A DNA stretch of 64,000 nt from Ashinkailepas kermadecensis (GCA_034440615.1 JAOTOM010004142.1:124001-188000), one strand, 5' to 3'; shown: positions 22,177 to 34,205, numbered from the stretch's first letter. Translations and numbers: made by a program. Notes: generated from the letters alone by a model not told the origin.

Positions 22177-22679
22177 GATACTATAAGCCTGCACAAAAAG
22201 ATACTCAACACTCCAACTTAAATTCCTAACCACATCCTACATTCCAGAGGCTATCCACCAACATCCCACATACCTATCAATACCTATCTACCTACCTATC
22301 TAGCCGTATTCACTCGATCCCGCGTAACGCACGCGTGGATCGAGTGCCCTATCATTAATTTTGAAACTCCATCCATGTCTGCTTGAACGGGCCTGCACCG
22401 TGTACACCTACTGGCGTAAATATCGCCCCATCTACCACTAATAAAAGTGTAAAAAACAAGATTATATAGGCTACAAAATATCCACCTCATTTTAAATACA
22501 TTCAAGAAGGGACTGTCCACAACATTGGCAACTTATTGAAAGATCACTTCAGACACGTTCTGATGCGGCGCGAGGACTCAGCAGTCCAACGTAGAGAACA
22601 CCTCTGAGGAACAAAGTCCATCGACCCCCAACCCTCTCAATGTCGCACACCACGCGCCCTCCACCACAGCACCACCGTG

Positions 22680-22930
22680 CACCAGGGTCGGTGTGGAGCC
22701 CGTGCCCCACGGCCGGTGTGGAGCCCGTGCCCCAGAGCCGGTGTCGAGCCCGTACCCCAGAGCCGGTATGGAGCCCGTGCCCCAGGGCCGGTGTCGAGCC
22801 CGTACCCCAGAGCCGGTATGGAGCCCGTGCCCCAGGGCCGGTGTGGAGCCCGTGCCCCACGGCCGGTGTGGGACCCGTGCCCCACGGCCGGTGTCAAGCC
22901 CATGCCCCAGGGCCGGTGTCGAGCCGTGAC
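22680..22930. repeat. 25-bp GC-rich minisatellite, about 10 copies
   Basis: Unit GGCCGGTGTGGAGCCCGTGC CCCAC with single-base variants. Confidence 0.95.
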
Positions 22931-23324
22931 CCGCCGGCTGCGCGACACAGGTGTCGCCACCGTCGGCGCGCGCCCACGCTCACCTTGATCGGCGCGGTTC
23001 CGCTCCAGGCCGGCGAGGCGTCCGCCTGAAAACCGGTCACAGCGCCGCTGTCAAACGCCGCCGTCGAACACGGCCGCAGCGATACGCGCCCGCTGCGAGC
23101 GCGGCAAAAACGGCGCGCACCTCGCCGCCGCCGACAGCCGCTGTCACAGCGTGACGAGTTGGGCCGGTGACGTGTGGTGTCACGTGGTGCGCGTGACGGC
23201 CGGGTCGGCGGCCGCTCCGGCATACCTGGGCTCGGGCGGTGGGCGGGCCCACGGAGCTACACCGGGCCTGACCAGCTGACAACCGGTCGGGCGGGGCTGA
23301 GCCGAACCCGGGCTCAGTCTGGTG

Positions 23325-23810
23325 TGTGGTGATGATGACAGGAGATAACACTGCTAATGGTGATGATGACAGGTGGCGACGGATGGTGATGACGGTGGAT
23401 ACGACGGGTGGATGGTGATGATGGCATACAATAGTGTATTGTCAATGGTACTGGTGATAAATGATGATATTGAATATGATGCTCAAATAGGTGATATTAT
23501 TGTACATGGTGGTGACGACCTGCAATACCATTGTCTGTGATACTGGCGACAGGTAATACTATTACCTATGATACTGACTACAGGCGACACTGAGTCTGTG
23601 ATACTGACAAGTGATACCATTGTCCATGGTGCTCATGACAGATTCTGACTATTGCCTATAATATTGACTAAAGGTTGCACTGAGTTTGTGATACTGACGA
23701 CAAGTGATACCATTGCCCATGGTGCTGACGACAGGCAATACTATTGCATATGATACTAACTATAGGTGACACTGAGTCTGTCGTGCTGACAACAGGCGAT
23801 ACTGTCAGGA
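23325..23810. repeat. Degenerate GATGATGACAGG / TGATACTGACGACAGG repeats
   Basis: Loose ~55-bp periodicity, including ACTGAGTCTGTGATACTGAC. Confidence 0.7.
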
Positions 23811-24011
23811 CACGAAGTACATCGATGACTTGGCGCTATATCATCGGTGTTCAGCTAGGTGCGAACGCAACAGTTCTGAACCCAGGCACCAACTGCCTGC
23901 CAAACCTGTAGACCTATCACCAGACACCAACTACCAGCCAAACCTGTAGACCAGTCACCAGGCATCAACTAACCCATAAAACCACCTGATACAGGTTCTG
24001 GTGCAAACATC

Positions 24012-24183
24012 CAGAGGCGCAGCCAAGGGGATGGGGCAGGGGCCCGCCTCCTCTCCTTAACAACCAATAATACACTAGGTGAAACGATACATTTGATATT
24101 TTCATCATGGAAACCCCTAAATTTTATCAGTTTCTTCACATTTTTCGGGGTCGCCCCCTAGGAAAATCATGGCTGCGCCGCTG
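24012..24183. mobile_element. hAT-like MITE
   Basis: Terminal inverted repeats CAGMGGCGCAGCCA at both ends, 172 bp long with no coding. Flanking 8-bp sites do not match well. Confidence 0.6.
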
Positions 24184-24439
24184 CACGCATGCCATCACAG
24201 CTACAAGTGCGGCGATTTCCAAACGATCTGCAACCACTACTCGAGTTTTAGAAACCACGTGATGACGTCAGGGACATCCGGAGACAACGCGAAAGAGGCA
24301 TGGATTTGTCAATCGTTTCGGAAAACCTGGTACGCTCACACGACGAGCACAAATGAATACCTGGAACACCGCCAAGAAGCGCCACGACCAAGGAGCCCGC
24401 ACAAGTTGACTACAAATGTGCCTCTGGAGCCAATTCGAC

Positions 24440-24613
24440 ATGTTGGAAAGTAGTGCGGTCGGTGCTTCAAATCCATACCGCATATGCGTCCACCATGGCC
24501 GAATTAGTACACTAAAACCCCGACCGCCGTCAGAACTGGTGCGGTCGGTGCTTCACATGTGCCCACCATGGCCGAATTAGTACACTAAAACCCCGACCGC
24601 CGTCAGAACTGAC
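24440..24613. repeat. Duplication of donor-proximal sequence of UNC5 TSP1-2 exon
   Basis: CCGACCGCCGTCAGAACTGR is present twice about 70-75 bp apart with the following intron bases. The outer copy has lost the GT. Confidence 0.75.
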
Positions 24614-24778
24614 CTGCACACTCTGCCTCCGAGCAGTTGCGAGACACTCGGTCCGGCCCAACGCAGAGTCGGCCGCCGTGGGCCGGGGTCGGCGCCGAAC
24701 ACGACCGGCGGCGGTACTGGCGACAAGTGACGTCACACCCCGACCAGCCGCCGTACTGGGTCCACCCGCCGACCACGG
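24614..24778 (-). CDS. UNC5: UNC5 netrin receptor, exon encoding thrombospondin type-1 repeat 2
   Basis: Encodes the second extracellular TSP1 repeat. WTQYGGWSGCDVTC is followed by RRRSC, HGGRLC, RNC and EAEC, giving the six expected cysteines. The acceptor is TCTGTTACAG and the donor is GTGCAG|GTCAGT, phase 1 to 1. The split codon with the previous exon gives Pro, matching the CP-V linker between TSP1 repeats of UNC5. The split codon with the transmembrane exon gives Ala. The acceptor edge is repeated in a 65-bp array to the right (24779-25005), and the donor-proximal sequence is duplicated to the left. Confidence 0.92.
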
Positions 24779-25005
24779 CTGTAACAGACAGGTGACGTCA
24801 CACCCCGATCAGCCGCCGTACTGAGTCCACCCGCCGGCCACGGCTGTAACAGACGGGTGACGTCACACCCCGACCAGCCGCCGTACTGGGTCCACCCGCA
24901 GGCCACGGCTGTAACAGACGGGTGACGTCACACTCCGACCAGCCGCCGGCCACGGCTGTAACAGACGGGTGACGTCACACCCCGACCAGCCGCCGTATTG
25001 GGCCA
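24779..25005. repeat. Acceptor-edge array beside UNC5 TSP1-2 exon
   Basis: The block GTGACGTCACACCCCGACCA ... CCACGGCTGTAACAGAC recurs with 65-bp period (24727, 24792, 24857, 24922) and once shortened (24969). Each full copy keeps TCTGTTACAG on minus. Confidence 0.93.
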
Positions 25006-26356
25006 GCTCGAAACCGTACAGTCAAATGATCAGTTGTCTGAAACTCGAAAAGCAAGGGACGGAAGCGAAATACCTTGTAGGAGGTAAAGGGAAGGGGAAG
25101 GAAGGCTCTGAACGAATAGTTGATGATTGTCTTGTGTCATGGGTCATTTGTCTTGTGTCATGGGTCTAAATAATGGTCAACAGCAATGGGTTATAAGGGC
25201 AGCGGGCTTTGTCTCCATATGGACCCAGCACGCCTAAAAAATAACTCCCCCCTATATCCATATGCGATGGGAATTCCAATTCTGAAAAATAATTGCACAT
25301 GGACATGCCTTTCTCGTTACGACTAAGCGGTCTTGAATACTCCAATCAGAAATGGCCCGGTTTTGTACAGGCATTCATACAGATACACACGCACACACAC
25401 ACACACATGCATACGCGGGTGGCACGCACGCACGCACGCCCGCACGCCACAGTAGCGCAGTTGTGTGGTGGGTGGATACAACTACATATCGAACAGACGC
25501 AAGCTTCCCGACTGAATCCGCGTTTCGCTCACCATTCGCGCATCCGGCTCCAGCTAGTATTTCTGTATTGTCAGGTAACGACTAAAGCTCACCATTCTGC
25601 TCCATTAAGTCGGATGGACGCTGGGCAACTCACGGCACAGACTAACGGAGACGCTGCGCCGCCACAGCGCTGTGCCGGAAACAGCCCCCCCCCCCCAGAC
25701 TGGGCTGACACCATGAGTCAGGATTGGCGGCGCCGGAGACGGCGTCTGCCGGCCTCAGCAGCTCCAACCCACCATATGGCAGTGGCTGGGCCAAGGGTGG
25801 GAATTGGAGACATGTGCCCTCGTCGCGTGGAAAAAGACGTCCCTCTACAACGCCCGTGTGCATCCATCCTCCACGAATTTCCGAGCCAATGGCGCCTCTC
25901 TGAGTAGAATGGGTGCCACTGCAGAACGCTCGAGTGCATCCTCCACCCCTTCGCCTAAAAAGCTCAAAAATCAATGGCGCCCATCCAGACAAGTGCCCTC
26001 AATGAAAGCCCCTGGCATATGATGTCTAGATCCCAACCGAATTAACGATACATGACGAAGAGTGACGAAATCTGGTTATACCCGTCCCTGCTGCCTGTGC
26101 TAAATTATTCAATGCTTTCGGGCTAAACATGATTTTGGCGTAGCAAAACAGCGAGGCAGAAAAGCGTTTTCGTGTGCAGGGAGGTTCGTGACCACTGGCA
26201 CAACAGCGATCAATGAATTTGTAAATGGAAACAGCCAGATCATCCCCGCCCCACATCCACCAGTAATTCCAAGCCCGGCATCCTCCCCAGTATTCCACCA
26301 CGTGTCCTATCACATATGCCTTTTTTTATCTCTCTCATTGTGATAGTCACAAGCAG
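25006..26356. other. UNC5 intron without recognised gene
   Basis: Contains (CA)n at about 25385-25410, a C-run at 25685 and ORFs without recognisable pattern. Confidence 0.55.
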
Positions 26357-27992
26357 TCATGCCATTGTGAGGAAGCTATGTCAGGAAAATAAAGCCAAAC
26401 AAGGCAGCAGGACCTGATGGAATCTATGCTAGGGTATTGCGGGAAGCTGAAAAAGAATTGGCAATTCCACTCAGTATAATATTTTGTAGATCAGTTTCAC
26501 AAAATGAAATTCCAACCGATTGGAAAAGGGCAAATGTAGTTCCTATTTTCAAGAAAGGAGAAAGAGGGAAAGTTGAAAACTATAGGCCAGTAAGCCTCAC
26601 ATCACTAGTCTGCAAGGTACTTGAATCAATTATCAAGGATAAAATAGTTAGTTTTCTGGAAGGAAACAGAGTGATTCAAGATACTCAACATGGGTTTAGA
26701 AAAGGGCGATCGTGTTTCACAAATCTCTTGGACTTTTTTAATTTTGCTACAGAACAATTTGATAAGGGAAATCAGGTTGATGTAGCATATCTTGACTTTA
26801 ACAAGGCCTTTGACAAGGTACCTCATAAACGGTTAATGATGCAGCTTCAGGCCCATGGTATTGCGGGTAACATCCTAAAATGGATAGGGTTGTGGCTTTC
26901 AGATAGACAGCAGAGAGTGATGCTAAATGGTACAAAATCATCATGGCAAAATGTTCTTAGTGGAGTCCCCCAAGGGTCAGTATTGGGACCACTATTGTTC
27001 ATTATGTTTGTAAATAACATTGAAAGTAGCCTAAGCAGTAAGGTTTTGAAATTTGCAGATGATTTGAAGGTCTTTAGGGCAATAACAGGGCACAATGAGC
27101 AGGTCTTGCTGCAGAAAGACTTAGACGAGCTTGTGAAGTGGTCCGAAAAATGGCAAATGAAATTTAATTTTGATAAGTGCAAAATCATGCATGTAGGTAG
27201 GCAGCACATCAAGGCTCCATACTTGATGGGTGGCCAAGTACTATCTGTGACTCAGCAGGAGAAGGACTTAGGTGTTATTTTTAACACAAAATTGGGGGCA
27301 TCAGAACAGACCAAAGAAGCCAGGAAGAAGGCACTAAGAATGCTTGGGGCAATAAATAGGAATGTATCATACAAAAGTGTGGAAGTGATCAGGAAGCTTT
27401 ATTGTGAATATGTCAGGCCACATCTGGAATATTGTGTCCAGGCTTGGTCACCTAGTTATGAAAAAGATTGTTGGCTTTTAGAGAGAGTACAAAAGAGGGC
27501 AACAAAAATGGTGAATGGTATGGGCAACCTGGCATATGAGGAAAGATTGAAGAAATTGAATATGTTTTCACTTAGATATAGAAGGCTGAGAGGAGATCTC
27601 ATCGAGGTCTTTAAATTTGTTCATGGTCAGGAACAGGGTTATATCAGGGAACTGTTTGAATTTAACAGAAATGATGCAATTAGAGGTCATCGATTCAAAA
27701 TTAAAGTTAATCACAGCAGGACAAGGTTAAGACAGTCCTTCTTCACCAACAGGGTAGTAGAACACTGGAACCAGCTGCCAGAAACCCATTGTCAGTAGCA
27801 ACACACTGAACATCTTTAAGAACAGCATAGACAATCATTATAAGAATAGGGGGCTTGTTTTTCTGTATTCCAGGGAGAGTTGATCAACACATTTGATGGA
27901 CAACTGGTTCAGTGTACAGAGTGCAACCAAGAAGGGGCCTTGTGGCTCATAGTTGCACTGATCTTTTATGTCTTTATGTCTAAGCTACAAGC
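26357..27992 (+). pseudogene. CR1-like non-LTR retrotransposon, copy B, 5'-truncated
   Basis: An uninterrupted RT frame runs from about 26371 to 27798. It begins at NKAAGPDGI and carries WKRANVVPIFKKG, YRPVSLTS, YLDFNKAFDKVPH (catalytic Asp), SGVPQGSVLGP and FADD (catalytic pair). A thumb region ends at HWNQLPE. The last ~15 codons are thrown off by one extra base near 27785. The 5' end, with endonuclease and ORF1, is missing. The 3' end is two TTTATGTC units (27967-27982). CACAAGCAG occurs at both ends (26348-26356, 27993-28001) and may be the target duplication. The copy is far better preserved than copy A, so it is younger. Clade CR1/Jockey is inferred from motifs. Confidence 0.85.
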
Positions 27993-28224
27993 CACAAGCA
28001 GGCACATCAAGCCCGTGCTTAATTCATCATAGAAAACACCACTTATCGGACACTAAGTACTTCTACACCCTTTTCCGGTATATATGGGATAGCAGACTTT
28101 ATTTCAGCCTTGCTTGCACACAAAATGAAAGGTACCTCGGCTACTGTACTGATTCGAATAGTCGAAAATTAACAACATTGTCCTGAACTTGGCAAAACGT
28201 GACGTGGACAAGCTGATCACTGAC

Positions 28225-28749
28225 GTGGACAGACGGAGCACTCCAGTGGACAGAGTGAGCACTCCCGTGGACAGAGTGAGCACTCCCGTGGACAGAGTGA
28301 GCACTCCCGTGGACAGAGTGAGCACTCCTGTGGACAGAGTGAGTACTCCCGTGGACAGAGTGAGCACTCCCGTGGACAGAGTGAGTACTCCCGTGGACAG
28401 AGTGAGTACTCCCGTGGACAGAGTGAGCACTCCCGTGGACAGAGTGAGCACTCCTGTGGACAGAGTGAGTACTCCCGTGGACAGAGTGAGCACTCCCGTG
28501 GACAGAGTGAGTACTCACGTGGACAGAGTGAGCACTCCCGTGGACAGAGTGAGCACTCCCGTGGACAGAGTGAGTACTCCCGTGGACAGAGTGAGCACTC
28601 CCGTGGACAGATTGGGTACTTCTGTAGACAGAGTGAGCACTCTAGTGGACAGAGTGAGCACTCCCGTGGACAGAGTGAGTACTCCCGTGGACAGAATGAG
28701 CACTCTCGTGGACAGAGTGAACACTCCCGTGGACAGAGTGAGTACTCAC
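28225..28749. repeat. 21-bp donor-edge array beside UNC5 TSP1-1 exon, ~25 copies
   Basis: Units GTGGACAGAGTGAGYACTCC C are copies of the exon end plus donor (minus TCTGTCCAC|GTGAGTACTC). Most have CGGGAGT instead of CGTGAGT, but one copy at 28511-28520 keeps GTGAGT. Confidence 0.95.
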
Positions 28750-28917
28750 GTGGACAGAACGAGTCGCAGTTGTCAGTCTGCCGGGCCGGACCGACACAGT
28801 CTGCTCCGCCGTTCAGAGGCCGTGGGCTGTCGCACGTGCGCTGCCGCACCCTCTGTCCGGGACCACAGAGGGGTGCGCAGGCGGACCAGGCGGACCACGG
28901 GGACCACCGACCGTCCA
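28750..28917 (-). CDS. UNC5: UNC5 netrin receptor, exon encoding thrombospondin type-1 repeat 1
   Basis: Encodes a full extracellular TSP1 repeat. The WSPWSAWSAC tryptophan ladder is followed by the RQRTC and NGGADC motifs, with six cysteines ending in DSFCP. The acceptor is CTCCTGTTACAG and the donor is CCAC|GTGAGT. Both phases are 1, fitting the Ig2 exon before and the second TSP1 exon after. Both edges are seeds of tandem arrays: 21-bp units on the donor side (28225-28749) and 40-45-bp units on the acceptor side (28918-29205). The reading frame stays open through the donor-side array, so read-through would add Cys-containing 7-residue repeats. Confidence 0.93.
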
Positions 28918-29205
28918 CTGTAACAGGAGAGGGAGGTCATACAGGGGACCACCGACCGTCTACTGTAACAGGAGAGGGAAGAGGTCATCCAGAGGACCAC
29001 CGACCGTCCACTGTAACGGAGGGTCGGGGACCACCGACCGTCCACTGTAACAGGAGAGGGAGGTCATGCAGGGGACCACCGACCGTTCACTGTAACGGGG
29101 GGAGGTCATACAGGGGACCACCGACCGTCTACTGTAACAGGAGAGGGAGGAGATCATCCAGAGGACCACCGACTGTTCACTATCACAGTGAGAGGGAGTA
29201 GGCCA
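28918..29205. repeat. Acceptor-edge array beside UNC5 TSP1-1 exon, ~7 copies
   Basis: 40-48-bp units GGGACCACCGACCGTYYACT GTAACAGGAGAGGG. The minus strand keeps CTCCTGTTACAG|TRGACGG in several copies; two read CCGTTACAG. Confidence 0.94.
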
Positions 29206-29224
29206 TACGGGGGACATTGATTGA

Positions 29225-29268
29225 TTATTTGGGTTTAAGGGCGCGCCGACTACAGGGTTATTCGGTGC
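29225..29268 (-). mobile_element. Miniature GGGCGC-type insertion
   Basis: TTATTTGGGTTTAAGGGCGC followed by GCCGACTACAGGGTTATTCGG. No clear target duplication; it adjoins the next SINE. Confidence 0.6.
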
Positions 29269-29282
29269 CCATCATACAATGG

Positions 29283-29447
29283 TTGGTTGGTTGGTTATTG
29301 GTTTTACGACACGTCGACCGTTGAGTCATGTAGCGTCGCCAATCTCTCACGCCGATTGGTCGCGGGCGAAGAGTAGCGACAGGTGAGACTCGAACCCACA
29401 ACCTTTCGATTGTGAGACGAGCATCTTACCCCTAGACCACTCGTCCC
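29283..29447 (-). mobile_element. tRNA-derived SINE (family 1)
   Basis: Full copy with boxes A and B on minus and (CCAA)n-like tail. Perfect 15-bp duplication CCCATCATACAATGG at 29268-29282 and 29448-29462. Confidence 0.93.
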
Positions 29448-29569
29448 CCCATCATACAATGGACAACAACACGTCCACTGCAACATGGGGGAGGCCATAC
29501 CAGCACTCGCTGGATGCCCATCACTGCAACCGAACGTACTTCCAGCCAGTCCGCCGCGGATATATTGTC

Positions 29570-29632
29570 GGTTGGTTGGTTGGCTATTTGAGTTTTAGGG
29601 CGCATCGACTCGGTTCGGCCATTGAGCGCCCA
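29570..29632 (-). mobile_element. 63-bp miniature GGGCGC-type insertion
   Basis: GGTTGGTTGGTTGGCTATTT tail, AGGGCGCATCGACT and GAGCGCCC. The flanks GCGGATATATTGTC and GCGGGTATATTGTC differ by one base. Confidence 0.8.
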
Positions 29633-30398
29633 GCGGGTATATTGTCCGTCTGCCGCCACGGATATATCGTCCGTCGTTGGGAGGCCTGCACCGCCGGCAG
29701 AGATGGGGGGGGGGCGGAGATCGACGGTGGCCACCACTATCCCGGAAGGGTGGACAAGAAACAGATCACGTCTCGCCGCACAAATGGCGCGGTCACGAGG
29801 TAAAACTCTGTAGATATCGCAGACGCGTGGAATGAGCCTCGCACTGCGTGACTAACTGCACCCAATTAACCCGAATTGATCGGCTTCATTTGCAGCTCGA
29901 TTTGAAAACTATCTGTTTGCAATTGTTAACGGCTGACAGGCCGGCATAACGTGTGATAAAGTAGATCCGCTTTCCCGCTGAAGTGGCTGGTAGATAATCT
30001 GGTGAAGGGCGCCATCTGGCCGCTCTGCAGCTAGACATGTTGCACGTGCGGAAATGTGTGTGGTTTGCACTACAAAGTGTATGCGGCCCTGTGAAGTGCA
30101 CGCACACGGAACGTATCAGCTGTTGACCTATTATTGAGCGCGAGCACCAGAAGCACTTGCGCTTGGCTTTAAAAAATACGTGTGAGCGTTTACTGGGTGC
30201 CACTAGCAAAGCCTACAGCTTGCACTACGCCACAAAAAAAGAAACAAAACATCGACAAAAGTAACATCCAATAAAAGAATGAATAAATATATTACATACT
30301 TAACTCAACAATATTCTCTGGCCAGCATCCCCTGTATGGATACTCTGGCCAGCACCTCCCGTGGATACTCTCTGGATAAGTCAACAATTCAGAATTGC

Positions 30399-30437
30399 GG
30401 GTTCAGGGGCGCACCGACTGCAAAGGTGATGCAGCAT
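30399..30437 (-). mobile_element. 39-bp miniature insertion
   Basis: TTCAGGGGCGCACCGACTGC core. Flanked by identical CAATTCAGAATTGC at 30385-30398 and 30438-30451. Confidence 0.88.
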
Positions 30438-31101
30438 CAATTCAGAATTGCCACGGCACTCGATCCTACCGCTTGCCGCCTGAAACGAGCCGAGCTGCAG
30501 CCATTTTCCCCAGCACACACCACGGCCGCTGCTCTCTGTGCAGTAGCCCGCCGCCGACAGAACCACCGCCCGAGGTCACACACGAAGTCCACCAATCAGG
30601 CGCTGACCCGCTCGTAACGAACGACCGTCCGGACATTGTTTCGAACCGCTGAGAGGTCACACACGAAGTCCACCAATCAGGCGCTGACCCGCTCGTCTCG
30701 GTCGCCAACGATACGACCGTCACGTGACCCGATCCGGACTGTGTATTCGAACCGCTGGACCAGACGGGTCAAGCGAACCACCGCCCGAGGCCACACACGA
30801 AGCCCACGAATCAGGTGCCGGCCTTGGCACCTGGCAGCGCTCTGTGGCAGCCGACTGCACTAGTCACGTTCCGATGCCAACAATTTCGCTACCAGGCGTC
30901 AAGACAGCTTTAATTCATGGCATTCCTGACATACATGACACTATCCGATGGACGTTTTCCAACCCACCGACTTAATTGATCACTGGGACCAAAGCGAGGG
31001 CCAGTAGCTGGGTCACATCGCGGCGCTCCCGGCCACCGCATCACGGCTGGCTGGTGCTGGCTAGATACGGAGGCTCCCCACCTCGCGTCGGGCACCTGGC
31101 T

Positions 31102-31258
31102 GGGTTCTTTTACGACGCAATCACCGGCTGGGTCGTATGGCGTCACCAGAGTCTCGCGCTGATTGGTCGCACAGGTGGACTCGGTAATCCCGCCGGTTGT
31201 GAGATTCGAGGCCACGACCTCACGATCAAGCGTCCGACACCCTTCCGAGTGAGCTGCT
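31102..31258 (-). mobile_element. tRNA-derived SINE (family 2), diverged
   Basis: Tail GGGTTCTTTTACGACGCAAT and body GATTGGTCGCACAGGTGGAC. Box B has decayed to GGCCTCGAATC on minus. Confidence 0.75.
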
Positions 31259-31289
31259 GTGACCCCAACGCAGGTGCTGATTCAGTCCG

Positions 31290-31445
31290 CCCCCTCGCGC
31301 CTGGTCACCTTCCTCAATCCGTCCCCTCGCGCCTCGTCAACTTCCTCAATCCGCCCCCTCGCGCCTCAATCCGTCCCCTCGCGCCTCGTCAACTTCCTCA
31401 ATCCGCCCCCTCGCGCCTAGTCAACTTCCTCAATCCGTCCCATCG
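31290..31445. repeat. ~31-bp CCCCTCGCGCCTCGTCAACT repeat, ~5 copies
   Basis: Units end TTCCTCAATCCG; one shortened copy. Confidence 0.92.
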
Positions 31446-31940
31446 TGCGCCAAACGGGCTCTCGTATGGGTTGGGCCGATCCAATCTACACTATCTGTTG
31501 TGTTATGCTCAAAGACCAAGACTAAGGCAAAGACAAAGATAAAAAGACAAAGAAAAAACAAAGACTGGTCCTGGGGCGATTGGGGCGATCCACGATGTAC
31601 TCCCGGCTCTTAGAGCCCCTCGCTATCATGAGTAAAATAATGTAACAGGGAAAAGGGCCATGGTTGCAAAGTTTGCCTACCGAAAGCACGTCACAAATGT
31701 ACGCACCGAGGGCGGACAGCAAGTGCATGACCTCGTACAGTCTGACCTGTGAAGGGTTTTGGTGGCCTCCAGGACAGCTGCGCAAAAGCGCGACAGAAGG
31801 CTCTTGGACCAGATTGTGGACGGGTAGGGCTGCAAGGCAGGTCAGCCATGTAAGGCTAACATACCAATATCAGCTTTTAGAGCTTTGAGAGCTTTCAGAG
31901 CAGGTTTGAGAGAAGTCGGTCTGACTGATCTTGGCTTATC

Positions 31941-31979
31941 CGGAGTTTAGGGGCGCATCGACTGCGTTGGTCATGCAGC
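31941..31979 (-). mobile_element. 39-bp miniature insertion
   Basis: GTTTAGGGGCGCATCGACTG core ending GTCATGCAGC. Flanked by identical TCTTGGCTTATC at 31929-31940 and 31980-31991. Confidence 0.88.
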
Positions 31980-31991
31980 TCTTGGCTTATC

Positions 31992-33892
31992 TGAGAGCAT
32001 AAACATGCATAGCGATATTGGTGTCGGAGAAAAGTATTCAGTGTTTATTATCGTGGTTGGAATCGCCACGGGTACGAAATAGCAGCAGCAATACGAAAAG
32101 GCGAGCCGGATGCTAAGCTTGGCGTTCAAGGCCGGCATTTCAAGAACCCACAGGGTGATTTGAAAACCGATCACCCCTGTGCCGTACAATTCAATCCTAC
32201 AGGGTCTGGCGCAACAATGTTCCGCCCACTGCCCAACAATAAGGAGCTGAGGCGGGACCAGTCCCAGCTGCACTACGCGTTCGTGTTGTTAGGCACTTGG
32301 ATACTCGCACCACTGACGCTTTTCTTCTTCAGATACATTTTTCCGCCCAAATTTCGTTGTGCCGCACGGTGAGCTGTTCGATTTCATCGCTCCAACTGCC
32401 AGCCAGACGATGTCAAAGGCTCGTCGGGGGTCGAAGGCTCGCGCGCTGGCCACATTCATCACCGGGCTGCCCGGTCGATCAGGCCGGCATCGGCTGGTGG
32501 GAGCGGCGCGAGACGCATAACTCACATCACACACACCTGCTAATGCGGCCGCCGTCTGTTTTGATCGGTTCGTGCCAAGAACAGCAAACACGTCGTCCAT
32601 CAAAGGCGGCGCCGCGCCATGACGGATGGCGGGCGGCCGGCCGCCGCCGCTTCCGATTCGGCTCAATTAATTCGGCCGGCACGCGCCGACTTCACCCAGC
32701 CAGGTGAGAATCACGGCCACGGTGGCTTCCGTGGTGGCGAAAATTGCCGCCAATACGCTGTCGAAATGACTGGGATATTTTGCGGTGCGCCAGAGGAAAA
32801 AACAAAGGTGAGAAAAGTTTTGTAACACAAAATCGGTGATAAGCATATTTAACATAACATAGCATATATGCACAAGTATTTAAAGGTGTATACCCATACG
32901 CCCACACATTTTATATGTATATATATATAAATTCTTCCTTGCTAATCTTTGTTCGCTCTGTTCTTTAGAGCTCCGTTTTAATCTTTTAATCGAGTTTATC
33001 ACAAAAGGCAACCAATTCGGATACAATCAAACGCCAACCGTTAATAAACTGCACCGTTAACTATTGACAGCGAAACCGGGTACACAGAGATGGTTCTCAT
33101 CTCGGACGAGGTACTGTCAGCGGTCCAGCCTTCATCAATTATTGGGGCGTTTTGCAATGACTCATTATCATAGCCTTCCTTCGTTAGTTACTTAGGTTGA
33201 AGGGCGCTTCGGTACATTTGTCGCTTACGCATGCCACACTTGGCTGTAGCCGACATAGGTCGTGATCGTTTCAATATCAGCAGGCCTGACGCTTCCGTCG
33301 GAGAAGATGAAAACCAGCATGTGAGACCGACACGGCCAGGCTCGAGTTTACACCGCCGAGCTGAGACAACAGTACAGCTGAGGCGTGCTGAGCCTCGCTC
33401 TGTTGCCATCCGTACAACAACCGGGCGAACGCTACACCGCCACGCCATTGTCGGATCGAAATTTACCCGACGAGGCCTGTCGGTTTGCAATCGCCTCCGC
33501 CATCACCACCACAAAGAGAACCCATCCCGACTGGGCCCTCGCCAGAGATAAGTGCACGGGATCAAACACGGGGCAAACACTAAACACGGCGGGGCGTAAC
33601 CAGCCGAAATGAATGGCCCCGTCTGCAAGAACGGAGTGCGCTAGCAGTAAATCGGCCGCACCATGGTCGGACCGCTAAGTACTGGCCGGTCGGACCGGTA
33701 AGTATTGGTTATCCGCACACGGAGCTGCAACGGCTCGCAGTTCACGTCCCATTCACGTCCCATTCACAGAGAGCATTCGTCATTTGGAGCGACGCCCGCC
33801 AATGCGGTGTGGTCACGTGATGTGTGCTCGGCTCTGATTGGCCAGAATTGACGTGACGGTGACGTCACATCAGCGCTGGGCCGCCACTGTGC
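31992..33892. other. Intron sequence without recognised gene
   Basis: GC-rich ORFs at 32300-32700 show no family pattern. A possible decayed miniature element is at 33187-33235 (GTTAGTTACTTAGG, AAGGGCGCTTCGG). Confidence 0.5.
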
Positions 33893-34057
33893 ACAGCCGC
33901 GTGATGCCAGTAGGGCGTTCGACTCTTGATCGTACGATCGTGGGTTCGAATCCCACAACCCGCGAGATTTTCAAGTCCACTCGCGTCCAATGAGCGTGAG
34001 AGGTTGGCGATGCTATGTGGTCTGGCAGTCGAATGCGTTGTAAAATAACCCAAGGTT
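33893..34057 (+). mobile_element. tRNA-derived SINE (family 2) on the plus strand
   Basis: Loop CTCTTGA (Lys(CTT)-like), box B GGTTCGAATCC and end GTTGTAAAATAACCCAAGG. It is the only clear SINE on the plus strand in the window. Confidence 0.8.
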
Positions 34058-34152
34058 CTCCTTGAACATGAGCCACTCATTCTGGTCTATTAATGTAATA
34101 TTCAAGGGGGTGGCTTGAGCCTCAGTAGTGCATCAACAAGAATGCAGTGCTA

Positions 34153-34205
34153 GTTAGTTATTTGGGTTTAAGGGCGCTTCGACCAAAGCGTGATCATTTA
34201 GCGCC
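34153..34205 (-). mobile_element. 53-bp miniature insertion with 16-bp target duplication
   Basis: Tail GTTAGTTATTTGGGTTTAAG, then GGGCGCT...AGCGCC hairpin. Flanked by identical CAAGAATGCAGTGCTA at 34137-34152 and 34206-34221. Confidence 0.93.

Noticed and set aside
22938..23050. Short candidate exon on minus between a TTTTCAG acceptor and AAG|GTGAGC donor
   Set aside because: No homology to UNC5 between TSP1-2 and the membrane span, and phases of the neighbouring exons already join without it.
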